A stretch of DNA of 38,012 nt from Elysia marginata (lineage: Eukaryota; Mollusca; Gastropoda; Plakobranchidae): NCBI GenBank assembly GCA_019649035.1, contig BMAT01010167.1, positions 197,270-235,281 of the forward strand, in the 5' to 3' direction. Of this stretch, positions 13,401 through 22,029 are shown piece after piece; the first letter of the stretch is position 1; every line of letters starts with the position of its first letter. Made by a program: the position numbers and the translations under genes. The notes beneath the pieces were generated by a model. That model was given only the letters and a program-made list of their open reading frames with translations, searched no databases and was not told the DNA's origin.

Positions 13401-16400
13401 ATCTAGTTCAAAGCGTACCCATAGTAGTGAATCCTTGCTCAGTATCCGCACAGACACATCTAAACAGTCATACAGCAATGAATCTCTGCCTGGAAGTGCC
13501 CGCACTGAGTCATCTCGTCGTTCTCCCAGCAATGAGTCACTCCCAGAGAGCATTAGAAAAGAGTCATCAGAGCAGAAACAACAGCAAGTAACATCTGTGG
13601 TATCTCGCACAAGATCAAATCCCAGACGCACTCAGTCCATGGGCTCTGCCCGAGATATAGGCCACCAAGGAGAGGCGGGAAGCTCTCACTCAAGAAGCAG
13701 CAATAGGATGTCTGACCTCCTGCTCAAACTGGAAAGCATCACCAAAAATAATTCTACATCGGTGAAAGAAAAGAAAGAGTCTCTTATGGTAAAACAAACA
13801 TCAGGAGGAGGGGTTGAGGATGGAGAAGGAGATCATGCGGCAAAACACAGTGATGAGGAGAGACAAAGAGGAGGCAGGCGCTCCCGTCATTTAAGTGAGA
13901 GTGATACAGAGGGTGGTGGGGTTTCTGATCCGGGATCCCAACTTCCACCTCGTGCTCCAAGTGAGAGTTCGTCAGGCAGTCATTCAGATGACAACAAACA
14001 TCAACGACGTGGTCACCGCAGGTAGGCAGAGAACGTAGATTTTAGCTAAATTTCTTTATCCCTCATTAGCTTTTATTGAATTTATTTTTCCCTCTCTGAG
14101 CATAAAACAGCTTTGTCAAAAATTTAGCAAAAAGTGGATATTTTTAAGAATGGTCATGCACAGTTAAAGGGTTGGCTCTAGTCTAGGCTGGTAATTATAT
14201 CCTTGCAAAGTTTAAAGGATTTTCAGTTTCTATCGTTTAAATTTAAACGAGCGGCAAAGTGCATCTTTTAAAATAGGGTTAATTGCTGAGTTTAAGTTTT
14301 CAATTGTATTATGTTTCACTAAAACCTTTATGGTTTTCTCATTGTCTAAATCCAGAACTCCGTCAGACCACCGCCCCCCAACTTCTCTACCCCCTGAGGG
14401 AGATCCAACGCGCCCAACCCACTCGCCTATCATTATGGAAGGTGGTCCTATGCGTAAGACAAGTAGCTCTGGAGGCTCCAATGTTCTTCGGAACCAATCT
14501 TTCCATGGAATCTTACCCTCAAAGCACTCAGACACTAAAGCATCACCTTCTTCTAATGAGGTCAGTATGGATTGAAAGATGCCACTGTTTTTGTTTTTTC
14601 TATTATTATTATTATTACCTTAAGACCAATGCTCGAGTTAAAACCTTTAAGAATAGTATTTCAAATGTACCTCTTATTCTATATATTGCAACAAGAGTAA
14701 AACCAAATAGTCGCATCAAAAGCTTTCTACATTGAACGGCTATAAATAAAACAGTTTCAGTCTGAACACTCTAAATGTGGCAATGATAATTATGTCCAGC
14801 CTTCAACATGTTGTGTAGTTTTCAGAACCTATAAACTATTACAAGCCATTTTAACATCAATCAATTGGTTTATGTATTTTGTCTTTTCCTAGGATATCTC
14901 ATCCAAGCCAGAGGAACAGCAAGGCTCAGTTCCTGCTCCACCTCAGGCAGTAAGTTAAAAATATATGTGCACATATCTTTTCATTGGGTTAAATTTTATT
15001 TTCTATTTGTTCTTCAATAATGACTTTAAAAGGGTCAAATTATTTCAATATCATGACTTTACAAATTGTTCTTGCCGTTAACTATCCGCGTATAATCCAA
15101 ATCTGTCCACGTAAAGATTTGACCAGATCGTAGCTAAAAAACCCTATCTATGTCCTAGTTAAATACTGGACATTTTTGACCAAATAAATTGCTCTTTATA
15201 ATGTTCCTCTGTCTCTATTCATTATATGCGGATTGATGCGATTCAAGATCTTTTTTTGCTAGTAGTGATGTTTTTTCGCTCTAGCTCGAAAGGAGTCAAA
15301 TGGATTATACGCGGATATAGAACGGCAATGAAAAAGTACAAGGTACCAGTTTAACAAATTTATGCCTTCATTGGGTTAACTCTAATAATGTTTATGAAAG
15401 GTTTTTAAGAACAGTGTTTCAGCACCAAAATTAAACCCTTGAGATTTTCATTTTAGTTCTTACCCTCACATACAAATATATCAGGACATCCGTAGAATAT
15501 ACCTGAAGGTTGAAAAATCTTTGAAGCATAGGAAGGATTATTCATCATGAACTCAGTCAGTTTTCTATATGAAGTTTCCATCCAAACTTATTAGTCTAAG
15601 TATTCAACAAATATACCAAGGTGTATCTAAGTTTACTGAGAAAATAATTTTTTATCCCTGAAAATCCAAGGAGAATACTGCTCCAAACTTTACAATCCAA
15701 AATCCCCTAAAATTACAGGTACCAAGATTGAACATTAAATTTTCTTTATCCTGGTGAAGGAACAACATAAGTTTGTTTGACTTTTCAGACATAATTTTTA
15801 CAGTTTTGTTTGTAACACAGGCATGCACCTAATTTTTCAGCCTATGGGCTGTATAAAATTTTATGAAAACATAAAAATTACATGAATTCGTCTTACTCTT
15901 TAATTCCTTAGCCATAGAAACATTTTGTTTTTCATGTCATGAACCCTTTTTTAAATTACTAATTTGGCAGTTTAGCCCTTCATTAGATTGGTCCATGTTC
16001 AATCAATTCATGATTCTATTATTTTAAATTTTACATATATTAGGAAAGTTGTGACTGAAGCAGAGCATGCTGACTGCTTTCTCTTTTGTTTCATGTGAGC
16101 ACACGAGTCCTGTGCCTTGTATTTCAGATGTAGAATTGCTAGATAAGCTTGAGTTTGTTTTTTGTTTTTTTTTTAATCCTTTTCAGCCAAGAACAGTAGT
16201 TACTTCATCACTTAACTTTTTTTCCTCTTTTATAAAAAAAAGCTTAGTCTACAGATTGAAATGATGTGTAGTGCATAACATTTTTCAGGATGGAGAATAG
16301 GGGGCAAAATTATCATTCTTGTTCAAAACCAATTGGCTTCTAAGAGGAAGGTTTACAAAAGGAACAATATTTGGGCTGTAACCTCATTCCTAATAAGACT

Positions 16401-18112
16401 AGCATTCATAGCCTAATCGTTTGCTCATCCTTTTAAAGTTTTAAAATATATCTGTATTACTTTATTGTGCTGCGTAACATTATTGTGCATCAGTTTTGCT
16501 TCTAATATTTGCTTAGCCATAAAACACTAAAGATGCCAATATTTAAGGTTTGTAACGCATAACGCTATCTGTATTTTAAAAATTAAAATAAATGGGTGGG
16601 AGGGAAGCAACTGTATCTATTTTGAAACTCCTTTATATAGTTGAGATCAAAATGTAATTTTATTTTTAAGAATTTTGCTGCCTTCTTAATTCAATATTCA
16701 AAACAAATTTTATTTACTGTGATTGTTTATACCTATAAGGAATTGAAAAATTAAAATTTTTAAGGTCTCTTGCAACTTTTCCCAACATTATGATGATTAA
16801 AAAAATTTGAATTTTAAAAAGCCCCTTTTCAATGCGTTTTCCTTTTTTTTAGATTTTTACTAACAATTTTGATTCAATCAAGTTGGTTAATATCTTTTTG
16901 GAACATTGCAAAAGTTCTATAAGCTCAAGAAAATGCATTGCACAAATCAATGACCTGAAATGCGCAAATCGCAATGTTCAACTTATTTGAACTGGTAGAC
17001 AGGAACTTAGATTTTTATGGCTGTCTGTAGTTTCAGCATTTAGCTGCTGTTTATCACATATTTTGAGTGATGCTTTGTCTGTGATATTCAATAGTTTCAA
17101 AAATAACTGGACAGTGGTTTTGTTGGGTCCTTTTATTGCCATAGTAAAATATAGAATTTATTTTAGCAGGTTTTTTTTTTCAAACACTCTATTTCAATGA
17201 CTAAGCATAAATTTTAAAACTACATGTGTGCTTAAAGTTTGCTTTTTTTCTTGTTTCAAGGATTATTATTATATATTGTTGTTCCTGTGTATTATAATTT
17301 TTGCTTGATACCTTGATAAACAGCACAATTTCATTATTACTGGAAGTTACCTCCATTTGCATTTTTGAGAAAAAGATACCTCTTGAATTTTATCAGTCTG
17401 TGAATTCTGTCTTCCTCTATCCCCTCTCTTTCTCTCTCTTTCTTTCTGTCTGTCTATCTGTGTGTCTCTCTTCCTCTCCCCCTCTCATGTATGCATGCAC
17501 ACACCCAAGTACTCACAACTACATAAACTTTTCTGACGTGAATTGATGTAAGATGTAATATTTTTCATGATTACCATCTTTTATCCACAATTTAACATTT
17601 TTTATCTAGAAGGTTAACTTATTAATATGGCCATGTAGACCTTTTACTTTCTTTTCCTAAATGTCGAAAAATATGTGTGTATAAGGCATTGAGTCCTAAT
17701 GAAGTAGATGTCAGATATCTGAACTCCTAAAAACATTTTTTCAAAACATGTAGTTCCTCTATTTAAATATAAAAGGACCATGTTTAAAGCATTCCAAATG
17801 TCAATTCCATATGATTCCCAGGGTAAAAACGCTCAGAAAAATACATTGTTCAAATTATCAAATGCAACATCTGACTCATTGGGGGCTACTTACATATAAG
17901 ACGAATGCATGTACTAAATTTTGATAATCACCACCTAATAAATATGTCCCACATTCTTTGCACAGGAAATTCCAAGTCGGCATAGATCACACCTAAGATC
18001 GCGCAGTCCAAGCCCTGCCAAAAGCAGACAACCTGTTTTATCTGCATCTCAACTCAAGAAACATGGAGAAGGCAGTGGCAAGCCATACCAAGATCCTACA
18101 GGCTCAAATTAA
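1167..18112 (+). CDS. CEP97: CEP97-like centrosomal protein, 15 exons, N-terminus off the left edge
   Basis: Joined exons: 1167-1401, 2293-2397, 2849-2923, 4038-5513, 5850-5994, 6947-7022, 8204-8512, 9176-9263, 9985-10068, 10321-10527, 11046-11139, 11466-14021, 14356-14560, 14893-14949, 17966-18112. All have AG/GT borders and every phase matches, giving 1,952 codons and TAA. Residue numbers count from exon A. Seen: a Gln/His-rich helix (about 3-50), an IQ motif with IQAFWRGYWAR (about 634-655) followed by a basic/acidic helix to about 710, a second coiled coil (about 795-830), an FN3-like fold (about 891-983), long Ser-rich disorder, and an RS-like tail. Known for the family: CEP97 binds CP110, caps mother centrioles and restrains ciliogenesis; vertebrate CEP97 has N-terminal LRRs and an IQ motif. 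The segment KLSQILNQQRRYQQQL closely resembles the region after the CEP97 LRRs. The LRR exons are presumably upstream. The family call is from memory of the human protein; the splice model is firmer than the name. Confidence 0.8.
2293..2397 (+). CDS. CEP97: Exon B of CEP97-like gene (symmetric phase 1)
   Basis: The exon is 105 nt with acceptor TTATTTCAG and donor GCAG|GTAAGA, phase 1 at both ends. It encodes an acidic, small-residue linker that begins with an Asp split as G|AT. No known domain was recognised. It could be skipped without breaking the frame. Confidence 0.72.
2849..2923 (+). CDS. CEP97: Exon C of CEP97-like gene (symmetric phase 1)
   Basis: The exon is 75 nt with a strong pyrimidine tract and CCAG acceptor, and donor AATG|GTGAGT. 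Phase is 1 at both ends and the first codon is again a split Asp. The sequence around DDLRLQDVSN is an acidic linker. It sits where vertebrate CEP97 has a low-complexity acidic segment (inference). Confidence 0.72.
3285..3546 (-). mobile_element. tRNA-derived SINE, copy 1, with tRNA-like head
   Basis: Read on the minus strand, the element starts with a tRNA-like region. The A-box-like TAGCGGAGTGGTTAGCA is complementary to 3521-3537 and the B box GGTTCGATTCCC to 3482-3493. An unrelated body follows and it ends in an AT-rich tail near ATATAGTGTATA. It lies in the intron between exons C and D, antisense to the gene. A second copy at 25299-25530 confirms that it is a dispersed repeat. Confidence 0.8.
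4038..5513 (+). CDS. CEP97: Exon D: 1,476-nt Ser/Thr-rich exon
   Basis: A single open stretch of 492 codons with acceptor AACAAG and donor ATAG|GTGAGA, phase 1 at both ends. Reading through the donor continues only to a stop at 5600, so 5513 is the likely splice point. The encoded segment (residues about 139-630) is Ser/Thr-rich with Pro and Ala, including a Thr run near 5019-5058 made of ACC/ACT codons. It begins with an SLLESDS-type acidic/Ser motif. It is probably disordered. In vertebrate CEP97 the region between the LRRs and the IQ motif is involved in CP110 binding (family knowledge); the same role here is inference. Confidence 0.78.
5850..5994 (+). CDS. CEP97: Exon E: IQ motif exon
   Basis: Acceptor TTTACAG and donor AAAA|GTGAGT; enters in phase 1 and leaves two bases. 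It encodes AATSIQAFWRGYWAREY, a near-ideal IQ motif (IQxxxRGxxxR), followed by a helix rich in Arg, Lys and Glu with EIRARRAEDHIMLLRNDLEK. The order of IQ motif then charged helix is what CEP97 shows. IQ motifs bind calmodulin or EF-hand proteins. This is the strongest domain evidence in the gene. Confidence 0.85.
6141..6653. mobile_element. MITE-like element with CAGTCAAA terminal inverted repeats
   Basis: The left end reads CAGTCAAACCTGCTTAAGGC; the right end, reverse-complemented, begins TACAGTCAAATGTGCCTAG. Subterminal CGACCA-type blocks appear inverted on both sides (GGCGACCAT and GGTGGTCGAC), and GGTCGCCATGG-type blocks recur inside. No transposase is present. It lies in the intron between exons E and F. 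Confidence 0.6.
6947..7022 (+). CDS. CEP97: Exon F: post-IQ helix
   Basis: The exon is 76 nt with acceptor TATCACAG and donor TGAG|GTAATA. Its first base completes Lys and it ends in phase 0. It encodes NRKLYEEEKRLRILQMEAI, which continues the charged helix after the IQ motif as in CEP97. Confidence 0.8.
7023..8203 (+). other. Intron between exons F and G, no gene seen
   Basis: AT-rich sequence with T runs. A short phrase (AAGTTAGGCACATAGA) occurs twice, near 7884 and 8034, with purine-rich GACAGACA/GAGAGAG sequence around it, suggesting a decayed local duplication. No exon was recognised. Confidence 0.5.
8066..8095. repeat. 30-bp perfect AT palindrome
   Basis: TTTAG, then an uninterrupted AT alternation, then CTAAA forms a perfect inverted repeat centred between 8080 and 8081, followed by more (TA)n. 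It could form a cruciform or hairpin. Intronic. Confidence 0.8.
8204..8512 (+). CDS. CEP97: Exon G of CEP97-like gene
   Basis: The exon has exactly 103 codons, phase 0 at both ends, with acceptor TTGCTTAG and donor CCAG|GTAACC. It starts by finishing the post-IQ helix (VQALKSQ), passes through a Gly/Ser/Asn linker, and ends with the start of a second coiled coil (ELERTCASLQSQ) that continues in exon H. Confidence 0.8.
8568..8780 (+). repeat. 88-bp degenerate tandem repeat (about 2.3 units)
   Basis: Units begin at 8568 and 8656, both with TATTTATAATTATATG followed by GAACACTTTAGA and GTGTAAATTTAATAT. A partial third unit follows near 8742. It is intronic, between exons G and H. Confidence 0.7.
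9176..9263 (+). CDS. CEP97: Exon H: second coiled coil
   Basis: The exon is 88 nt with acceptor CTCCCACAG and donor ACAG|GTATGC. It encodes VSQLHEALESVSSAVF, a heptad-like helix continuing exon G without a break. It ends in phase 1. Confidence 0.8.
9388..9770. mobile_element. Second MITE-like element related to the one at 6141
   Basis: The left end reads AAACCTGCCCCTGCAGTCGA followed shortly by GGCGACCAC. The right end, reverse-complemented, reads GGACCTGCCCCAGGCGACCA. It shares the CCTGC and GCGACCA subterminal layout with the element at 6141-6653 but is more diverged. No transposase. It lies in the intron between exons H and I. Confidence 0.5.
9985..10068 (+). CDS. CEP97: Exon I of CEP97-like gene
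   Basis: Acceptor CTCCACAG. Two overlapping donors are possible. GT at 10067 would break the frame into exon J. GTAAGG at 10069 is the better consensus and keeps the frame open, so 10068 was chosen. The exon encodes an acidic/Ser linker (TEDYSSSDETSH). Phase is 1 at both ends. Confidence 0.75.
10321..10527 (+). CDS. Exon J: N-terminal half of FN3-like domain
   Basis: Acceptor GATCCCCCAG and donor ATTG|GTTAGA, phase 1 at both ends. After an acidic stretch it encodes PTPPRRLTLRHHSRSALLLS followed by WQP. This is the usual FN3 opening: a Pro cluster, beta strand A/B and the invariant Trp. An acidic loop (GGEEEEG) then leads to strand C in exon K. Confidence 0.75.
11046..11139 (+). CDS. Exon K: middle of FN3-like domain
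   Basis: The exon is 94 nt with acceptor TTTTTCAG and donor CTACAA|GTAAGA. It encodes GYRVFVNDQ and ALVEGLDSSMAYK, which fit FN3 strands C, E and F including the conserved Tyr. The pattern resembles the FN3 units of RIM-binding proteins, but no relationship is claimed. Confidence 0.78.
11466..14021 (+). CDS. CEP97: Exon L: 2,556-nt exon, end of FN3 and long Ser-rich region
   Basis: Acceptor CTTTGCAG and donor CGCAG|GTAGGC; it leaves two bases for exon M. The first 16 residues, YVKALSGFGESFESN-like, finish the FN3 domain. The next 835 residues or so are low-complexity: an acidic SDSDKD patch, a basic KRKRN-type patch, a His run (about 1053-1064), many Arg-x-x-Ser sites, two copies of a GHRR-(T/K)-RS-(R/K)-DL motif (about 1356 and 1436), and a five-unit Ser-rich repeat (nt 13291-13575). 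No enzymatic domain is visible. It is likely disordered and heavily phosphorylated (inference). Confidence 0.8.
14356..14560 (+). CDS. CEP97: Exon M of CEP97-like gene
   Basis: Acceptor AAATCCAG and donor TGAG|GTCAGT. The first base completes an Arg split with exon L, then 68 codons in phase 0. The sequence is Pro/Ser-rich with basic-Ser sites such as MRKTSSSGGS. An in-frame read-through would stop a few codons after 14560, supporting the donor. Confidence 0.75.
14893..14949 (+). CDS. CEP97: Exon N: 19-codon exon
   Basis: A 57-nt exon with acceptor TTTTCCTAG and donor GGCA|GTAAGT, phase 0 at both ends. It encodes a short Glu/Pro linker (SSKPEEQQGSVPAPP). It is small and easily missed, but both splice sites are strong and the frame fits. 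Confidence 0.68.
14950..17965 (+). other. About 3-kb intron between exons N and O
   Basis: It holds the inverted-repeat element at 15072-15328 and a pyrimidine microsatellite at about 17416-17488. The rest is AT-rich with no supported coding frame. Confidence 0.6.
15072..15328. mobile_element. 257-bp element with about 28-bp terminal inverted repeats
   Basis: The left arm contains TTGCCGTTAACTATCCGCGT and then ATAATCCA; the right arm is its reverse complement with three mismatches (GGATTATACGCGGATATAG then AACGGCAA). The interior has no coding capacity. The CpG-containing core stands out in AT-rich intron. It lies in the intron after exon N. No clear target-site duplication was found. Confidence 0.65.
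17966..18112 (+). CDS. CEP97: Exon O: last coding exon, RS-like tail and TAA stop
   Basis: Acceptor TTTGCACAG, then 48 codons and TAA at 18110-18112. It encodes a basic RS-like tail (SRHRSHLRSRSPSPAKSR). It follows an intron of about 3 kb. Phase matches exon N. Confidence 0.72.
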   Translation, partial: EIPSRHRSHLRSRSPSPAKSRQPVLSASQLKKHGEGSGKPYQDPTGSN

Positions 18113-18113
18113 A

Positions 18114-18281
18114 ATGGCTATATTAAGAGTGACAAGAAATGAAGCAAAGTGAGAAAAACGTGTATATTAACTAATATCAAAATGAGATTTTATTGCAATG
18201 ACTATCTTAAGAGTGACAAGAAGTGAAGCAAAGTGAGAAAAACGTGTATATTGCCTAATATCATAATGAGATTTACTTTCT
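18114..18281 (+). repeat. 84-bp tandem duplication in the 3' UTR
   Basis: Two units, 18114-18197 and 18198-18281, share runs such as AAGAGTGACAAGAA and AGTGAGAAAAACGTGTATAT, with few substitutions between them. It starts within a few bases of the stop codon. Confidence 0.85.
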
Positions 18282-18393
18282 TTTAACAGAAAAGTATTAT
18301 ATCTACAGTGTTCATAATATTGACTTGTTATGTGAACTGACCAGTATATAAAAATGTTAGAGGAAATTCATGGGTTGCCTCCATTCATTTGTC

Positions 18394-18399
18394 AATAAA
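18394..18399 (+). terminator. Proximal polyadenylation signal AATAAA
   Basis: A canonical hexamer about 285 nt after the stop codon, followed by TATTTGTGCTC (T/G-rich). Confidence 0.45.
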
Positions 18400-19451
18400 T
18401 ATTTGTGCTCATTTCATGTATATGTAAATTATGTATGTCATGTGTAAATTGGTGGGTTTATGCACATGAAAAGTTCAAAATATCAACAACCATATGATTC
18501 CAAGTACACATCCACATGCTCAAAGAATTTATAATATTTTTTTTTGCTTAAGTTGTTAAGTTTGAATTATTTTTTTTAGCTATAACTGGCTTGGGAATGC
18601 ACCATATCTGCGCATACTTACTTATAGTACGCTTCATAGGACTTTGCTTTTAAAGTTTATGACATAAGTAATCTTGAACAGTATTGAAGGAGGCCTTGCA
18701 CTTTTGTAAAGAGTCTTTCAATTTTATTTCAATGGAACAAATAGTCATTTTGTTTTTGCTTATGTTAAAAGGTGCACATCATATACCTGAACATCCTGTC
18801 TACAAGAGCATGTTAGCTGTCATTGTTTTATGTGTTAGGTTTTCTATAGAGATTTGTTTTAAAATTATACAAATGATTACAATACAAAAAAAGTAATCTA
18901 GGGGCAAAATTGCTTTTAATCATTAGATCTACTGAATGTTATCAGTCATCTACAACTACTACTACATGGTAATGAGAGTGAGTTGTTATGTATTATTGAA
19001 CTTATTGAATCTTTTAGCATAGGTTTTTTTTATATGGGGAGTGGAAAAGGATAAACAAGTCATGAAGAAAAATTTATCTCTTTACTATTTATTCATATTT
19101 CAAGATGAAAAGAGAATAAGTTTTGATACACAAGAAACTGTATGACGACATTATAGGTAAATTTGAATGTGAAAATATTTGAGCCAGGCCATTGGTTTTT
19201 TTTTCTAAACGTATTTTCATTCCTAATTTTAACTTAAATACTTTTATGTCAAAACCAATAACCTAGTACATCAAATTTTTAAATTTAGAGGCATTTTCAT
19301 GGCATTCATTTACAATTACTTCCACAAGCTTAATCTATCTTTTTCAACATCTGCAGATATAATAATGTTGAGTCATGACTGTTCACAATTTTCTAATGTT
19401 ATTTGTTTTCTTTCACATTGTTCAGTGTTAGTTGTGGTTGTAAATAATGGT

Positions 19452-19457
19452 AATAAA
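19452..19457 (+). terminator. Distal polyadenylation signal AATAAA
   Basis: A canonical hexamer about 1.34 kb after the stop codon with a GT-rich stretch some 40 nt downstream. Confidence 0.45.
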
Positions 19458-19480
19458 AGGTGTTTGCAAACAAGTAAAGA

Positions 19481-21715
19481 TATATCAGCGTGTCTGAGTG
19501 ATTTTTGGCATGTTTGATTCAATTTTCAATGATCTGATATATAAAGGTTTCATAAACTCCTTCAAAAGAATTGTGGCTCTAGCCCTAAAGTATTTGGGTT
19601 AATCCATACCATTAGTTAAAGACCATATAATAAGACAGTAACATTAAATTTGTGCAGTGAAATTGAAATTAAAAACAACAACAAAAAATATTTACATAGT
19701 AATAGGAAGAAAGTGTACTCTTAACTTTAAAAAGACAATAAAGTATATTTACAGAACAAGATATGAGTTTTCTTAACAACAATACCCCCTCCTCCCCCTA
19801 CCCAGAAAACTGTTGAAAGACAAATTACGAAAAAATAAAAATTGTAAAATTTGGGTATGCATATGACAGTAATGTTTTAGAATTTGAACATTTGATTCTA
19901 TATACATGTAATTCAAACTGAGGAGTAAAACAAAGTAGTAAATTTAAATTTTTGACGAGTAAAACAAGACTGTATATATCTCCTGATTTTGGAAAAAAAA
20001 TCACGTTTCAAAGAAAGTGAAACCTTCAACTTTTTTACACTCGGGTTTTTGTAAAGGAACAGAGCAACAAAATGGGACTGCTTTGCGACAGGACCTGCCA
20101 AAAAAAAATCTAGAACTAGCGTGCTGATAGACACATGCGTAGAAGACAATAAAATAAAAGTAAGTCAGGAGGAAAGGGTTGACAGTTTCAAATGCCATAT
20201 CTTGGAAGAAAGAAAAGGCAAACAGGAATGTATTGGCAGAAATGAGAAGAAAATAAGCAACAGCAACAGCTGAAGAAGGCAAAAAATAGAAGAACTCTGG
20301 AGAGGGTAATGCTTTAGAGACTGCGTTGAAAATATAGAGAAAAACTTTATTTTCCATCGCTGTGGACGCTTAGTTAGATTTATAGAGATAAAGAATCAAT
20401 ATTTTATATAAGATGCTACCAACGATAATTAGAATTTCCTGAATGAGGAAGATATCAACAAAGAAGTGTTGGCACATGAATCGTTGACATTAATTAATGG
20501 TGCTATTGCTGAAGACAAAATGACTAAAACTTGAGTAGTTAGGATAAATCCAGCACATTTATTCAAATTAATAGGGAGAATTTAATATGCTGGGAAAAGC
20601 GGTATTATCATTGTTTAATAATACATACTAAGGGTCACTTGTGTGAGTACACAGGCGTAGTTAGCCATAAGAAGGTTTGAAATTAACAGTGGAGATAAGT
20701 AGGCTTTAAATGGAAATCCCCTAAATGTTTGCCTTCTATTACGATTCTAACCTTCGACTGATAGTAGTTTCGACAAACCAATCTACCACGTCGCCACCAC
20801 GCTCAAGTGTTGTTTTTTGGGTTTTTTTTTGGTGCGTGTGCCAACGTGCTAACAGAATAGTAGTCCTATGTGCAAATTAGAGTGTTCACGGTTATTCGGG
20901 GTGCAAATAGTTCGAGGGATAATTGATAGTAATTCATATATGTTTTAGTTGTTAGGATTAGTTCGATGAAACGGTAGAAATTGTAATAGAGTAAATAGGC
21001 TGGAGAAAACGAAGTAGTTCGATGAATTCGCAATGTTAGGGAGTGGGTGTTCGCAAAAAAAAATCTTGCTAAATTGCATAAAGCACCGTTAAACTTTGGA
21101 CAATTAGAGCAACCTTTTCTGGAACTTGCAAATAAGTTCGAAGTAATGGAAGGCCATCATCAAAGAGAAAGGGGTAAGACATGATAGAGTATTATCGGCA
21201 TTACTGCAACACACACAGGCAGGGCGATGAACAGAAGATACGATATGAAGTTATTCTTAATTAAGGTCTGAGATGCAATTATGTCTTCAACAGATACATG
21301 TATCCATTGACAGAACGGCAAGGGCTTCCTCTCCTGTCAGAAACTACATCCATATTAATATTATGATACTGCATGTATTTGACGTTTTTATGGGGAAAAG
21401 TTCTCTTCATCTCTTATCTAAGCGGTTCTTTGAAAACTAATTTGTCAAAGTGGAACATCGCTACTTGCGCCGTTTCAAAATAATTATACTTGGTGTAAAA
21501 CCAACTGTAATGCAAGTACCTCTACATTGCAAATGATAACATGATGCCAATGTCAGACATCAAAAGCCTGTTGACGGTGGCTGGATGTAACCCGTACAAG
21601 TAGAACTTTACACAGTTTTGCATAACTAAATTAGAAGGTAACAAAGGAAAACGGGCGCCTGGCATGCATGTCGTCTATATTTTTTAATATCCTCTTCATC
21701 TTTTTACCATTGACC
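19481..21715. other. Intergenic region, no gene recognised
   Basis: AT-rich sequence. A 118-codon minus-strand open frame at 20001-20357 is hydrophobic and unlike any family I know; no splice or start context supports it. Nothing else was recognised. Confidence 0.5.
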
Positions 21716-21726
21716 TTAGCTCTTAC

Positions 21727-21807
21727 AGAGAATACTCAAAAGGTATAGCTTAAAAGTCAATGTCGATAAAACAGAGTGCACAGTACTAGTTAGAAATATC
21801 CTACCAG
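21727..21807 (+). pseudogene. Reverse-transcriptase-like fragment of a non-LTR element
   Basis: One frame reads LKRYSLKVNVDKTECTVLV, which fits the conserved GLKvNxxKTexmv block that follows the catalytic YADD motif in non-LTR reverse transcriptases. It is bounded by stops within a few codons, so it is a small remnant. No other RT motif was recognised nearby. Confidence 0.4.
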
Positions 21808-22029
21808 CATGTAATAGGGGGCGCTGTTTTAGTACTGCTCTTGTTTAATGTTTAAGAGTAGACTAATTGATAATAGCGTGCTGCAGAATATAATTTATGG
21901 GTATCTGTTCTTTTAAGTTTTAGTGGGTTACGCGTCCCATGCGAAAGCTTTTTTGTTTTTGCTTTTTTTTTGTAAATTTTCAGTCGTGCGACATCAACAG
22001 ATATATTCATTTCTACCAAGCCACCAAGG

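Larger units (their letters stand above)
18113..19480 (+). other. CEP97: 3' untranslated region of the CEP97-like gene
   Basis: No coding continues after TAA. Two AATAAA signals lie downstream, at 18394-18399 and 19452-19457. The second is followed by a GT-rich stretch (TGTCTGAGTGATTTTTGG) that resembles a downstream cleavage element. The gene could therefore use a short (about 0.3 kb) or long (about 1.35 kb) UTR. The end coordinate is an estimate. Confidence 0.5.

Noticed and set aside
11817-13631. Several antisense and alternate-frame open frames over exon L
   Set aside because: They are by-products of Ser-rich codon composition in the sense exon; the longest antisense frame (12741-13355) has no domain and no splice context.
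20001-20357. 118-codon hydrophobic minus-strand frame
   Set aside because: Phe-rich composition from A-rich DNA on the other strand; no recognised family, no conserved motif, no supporting splice or promoter signal.
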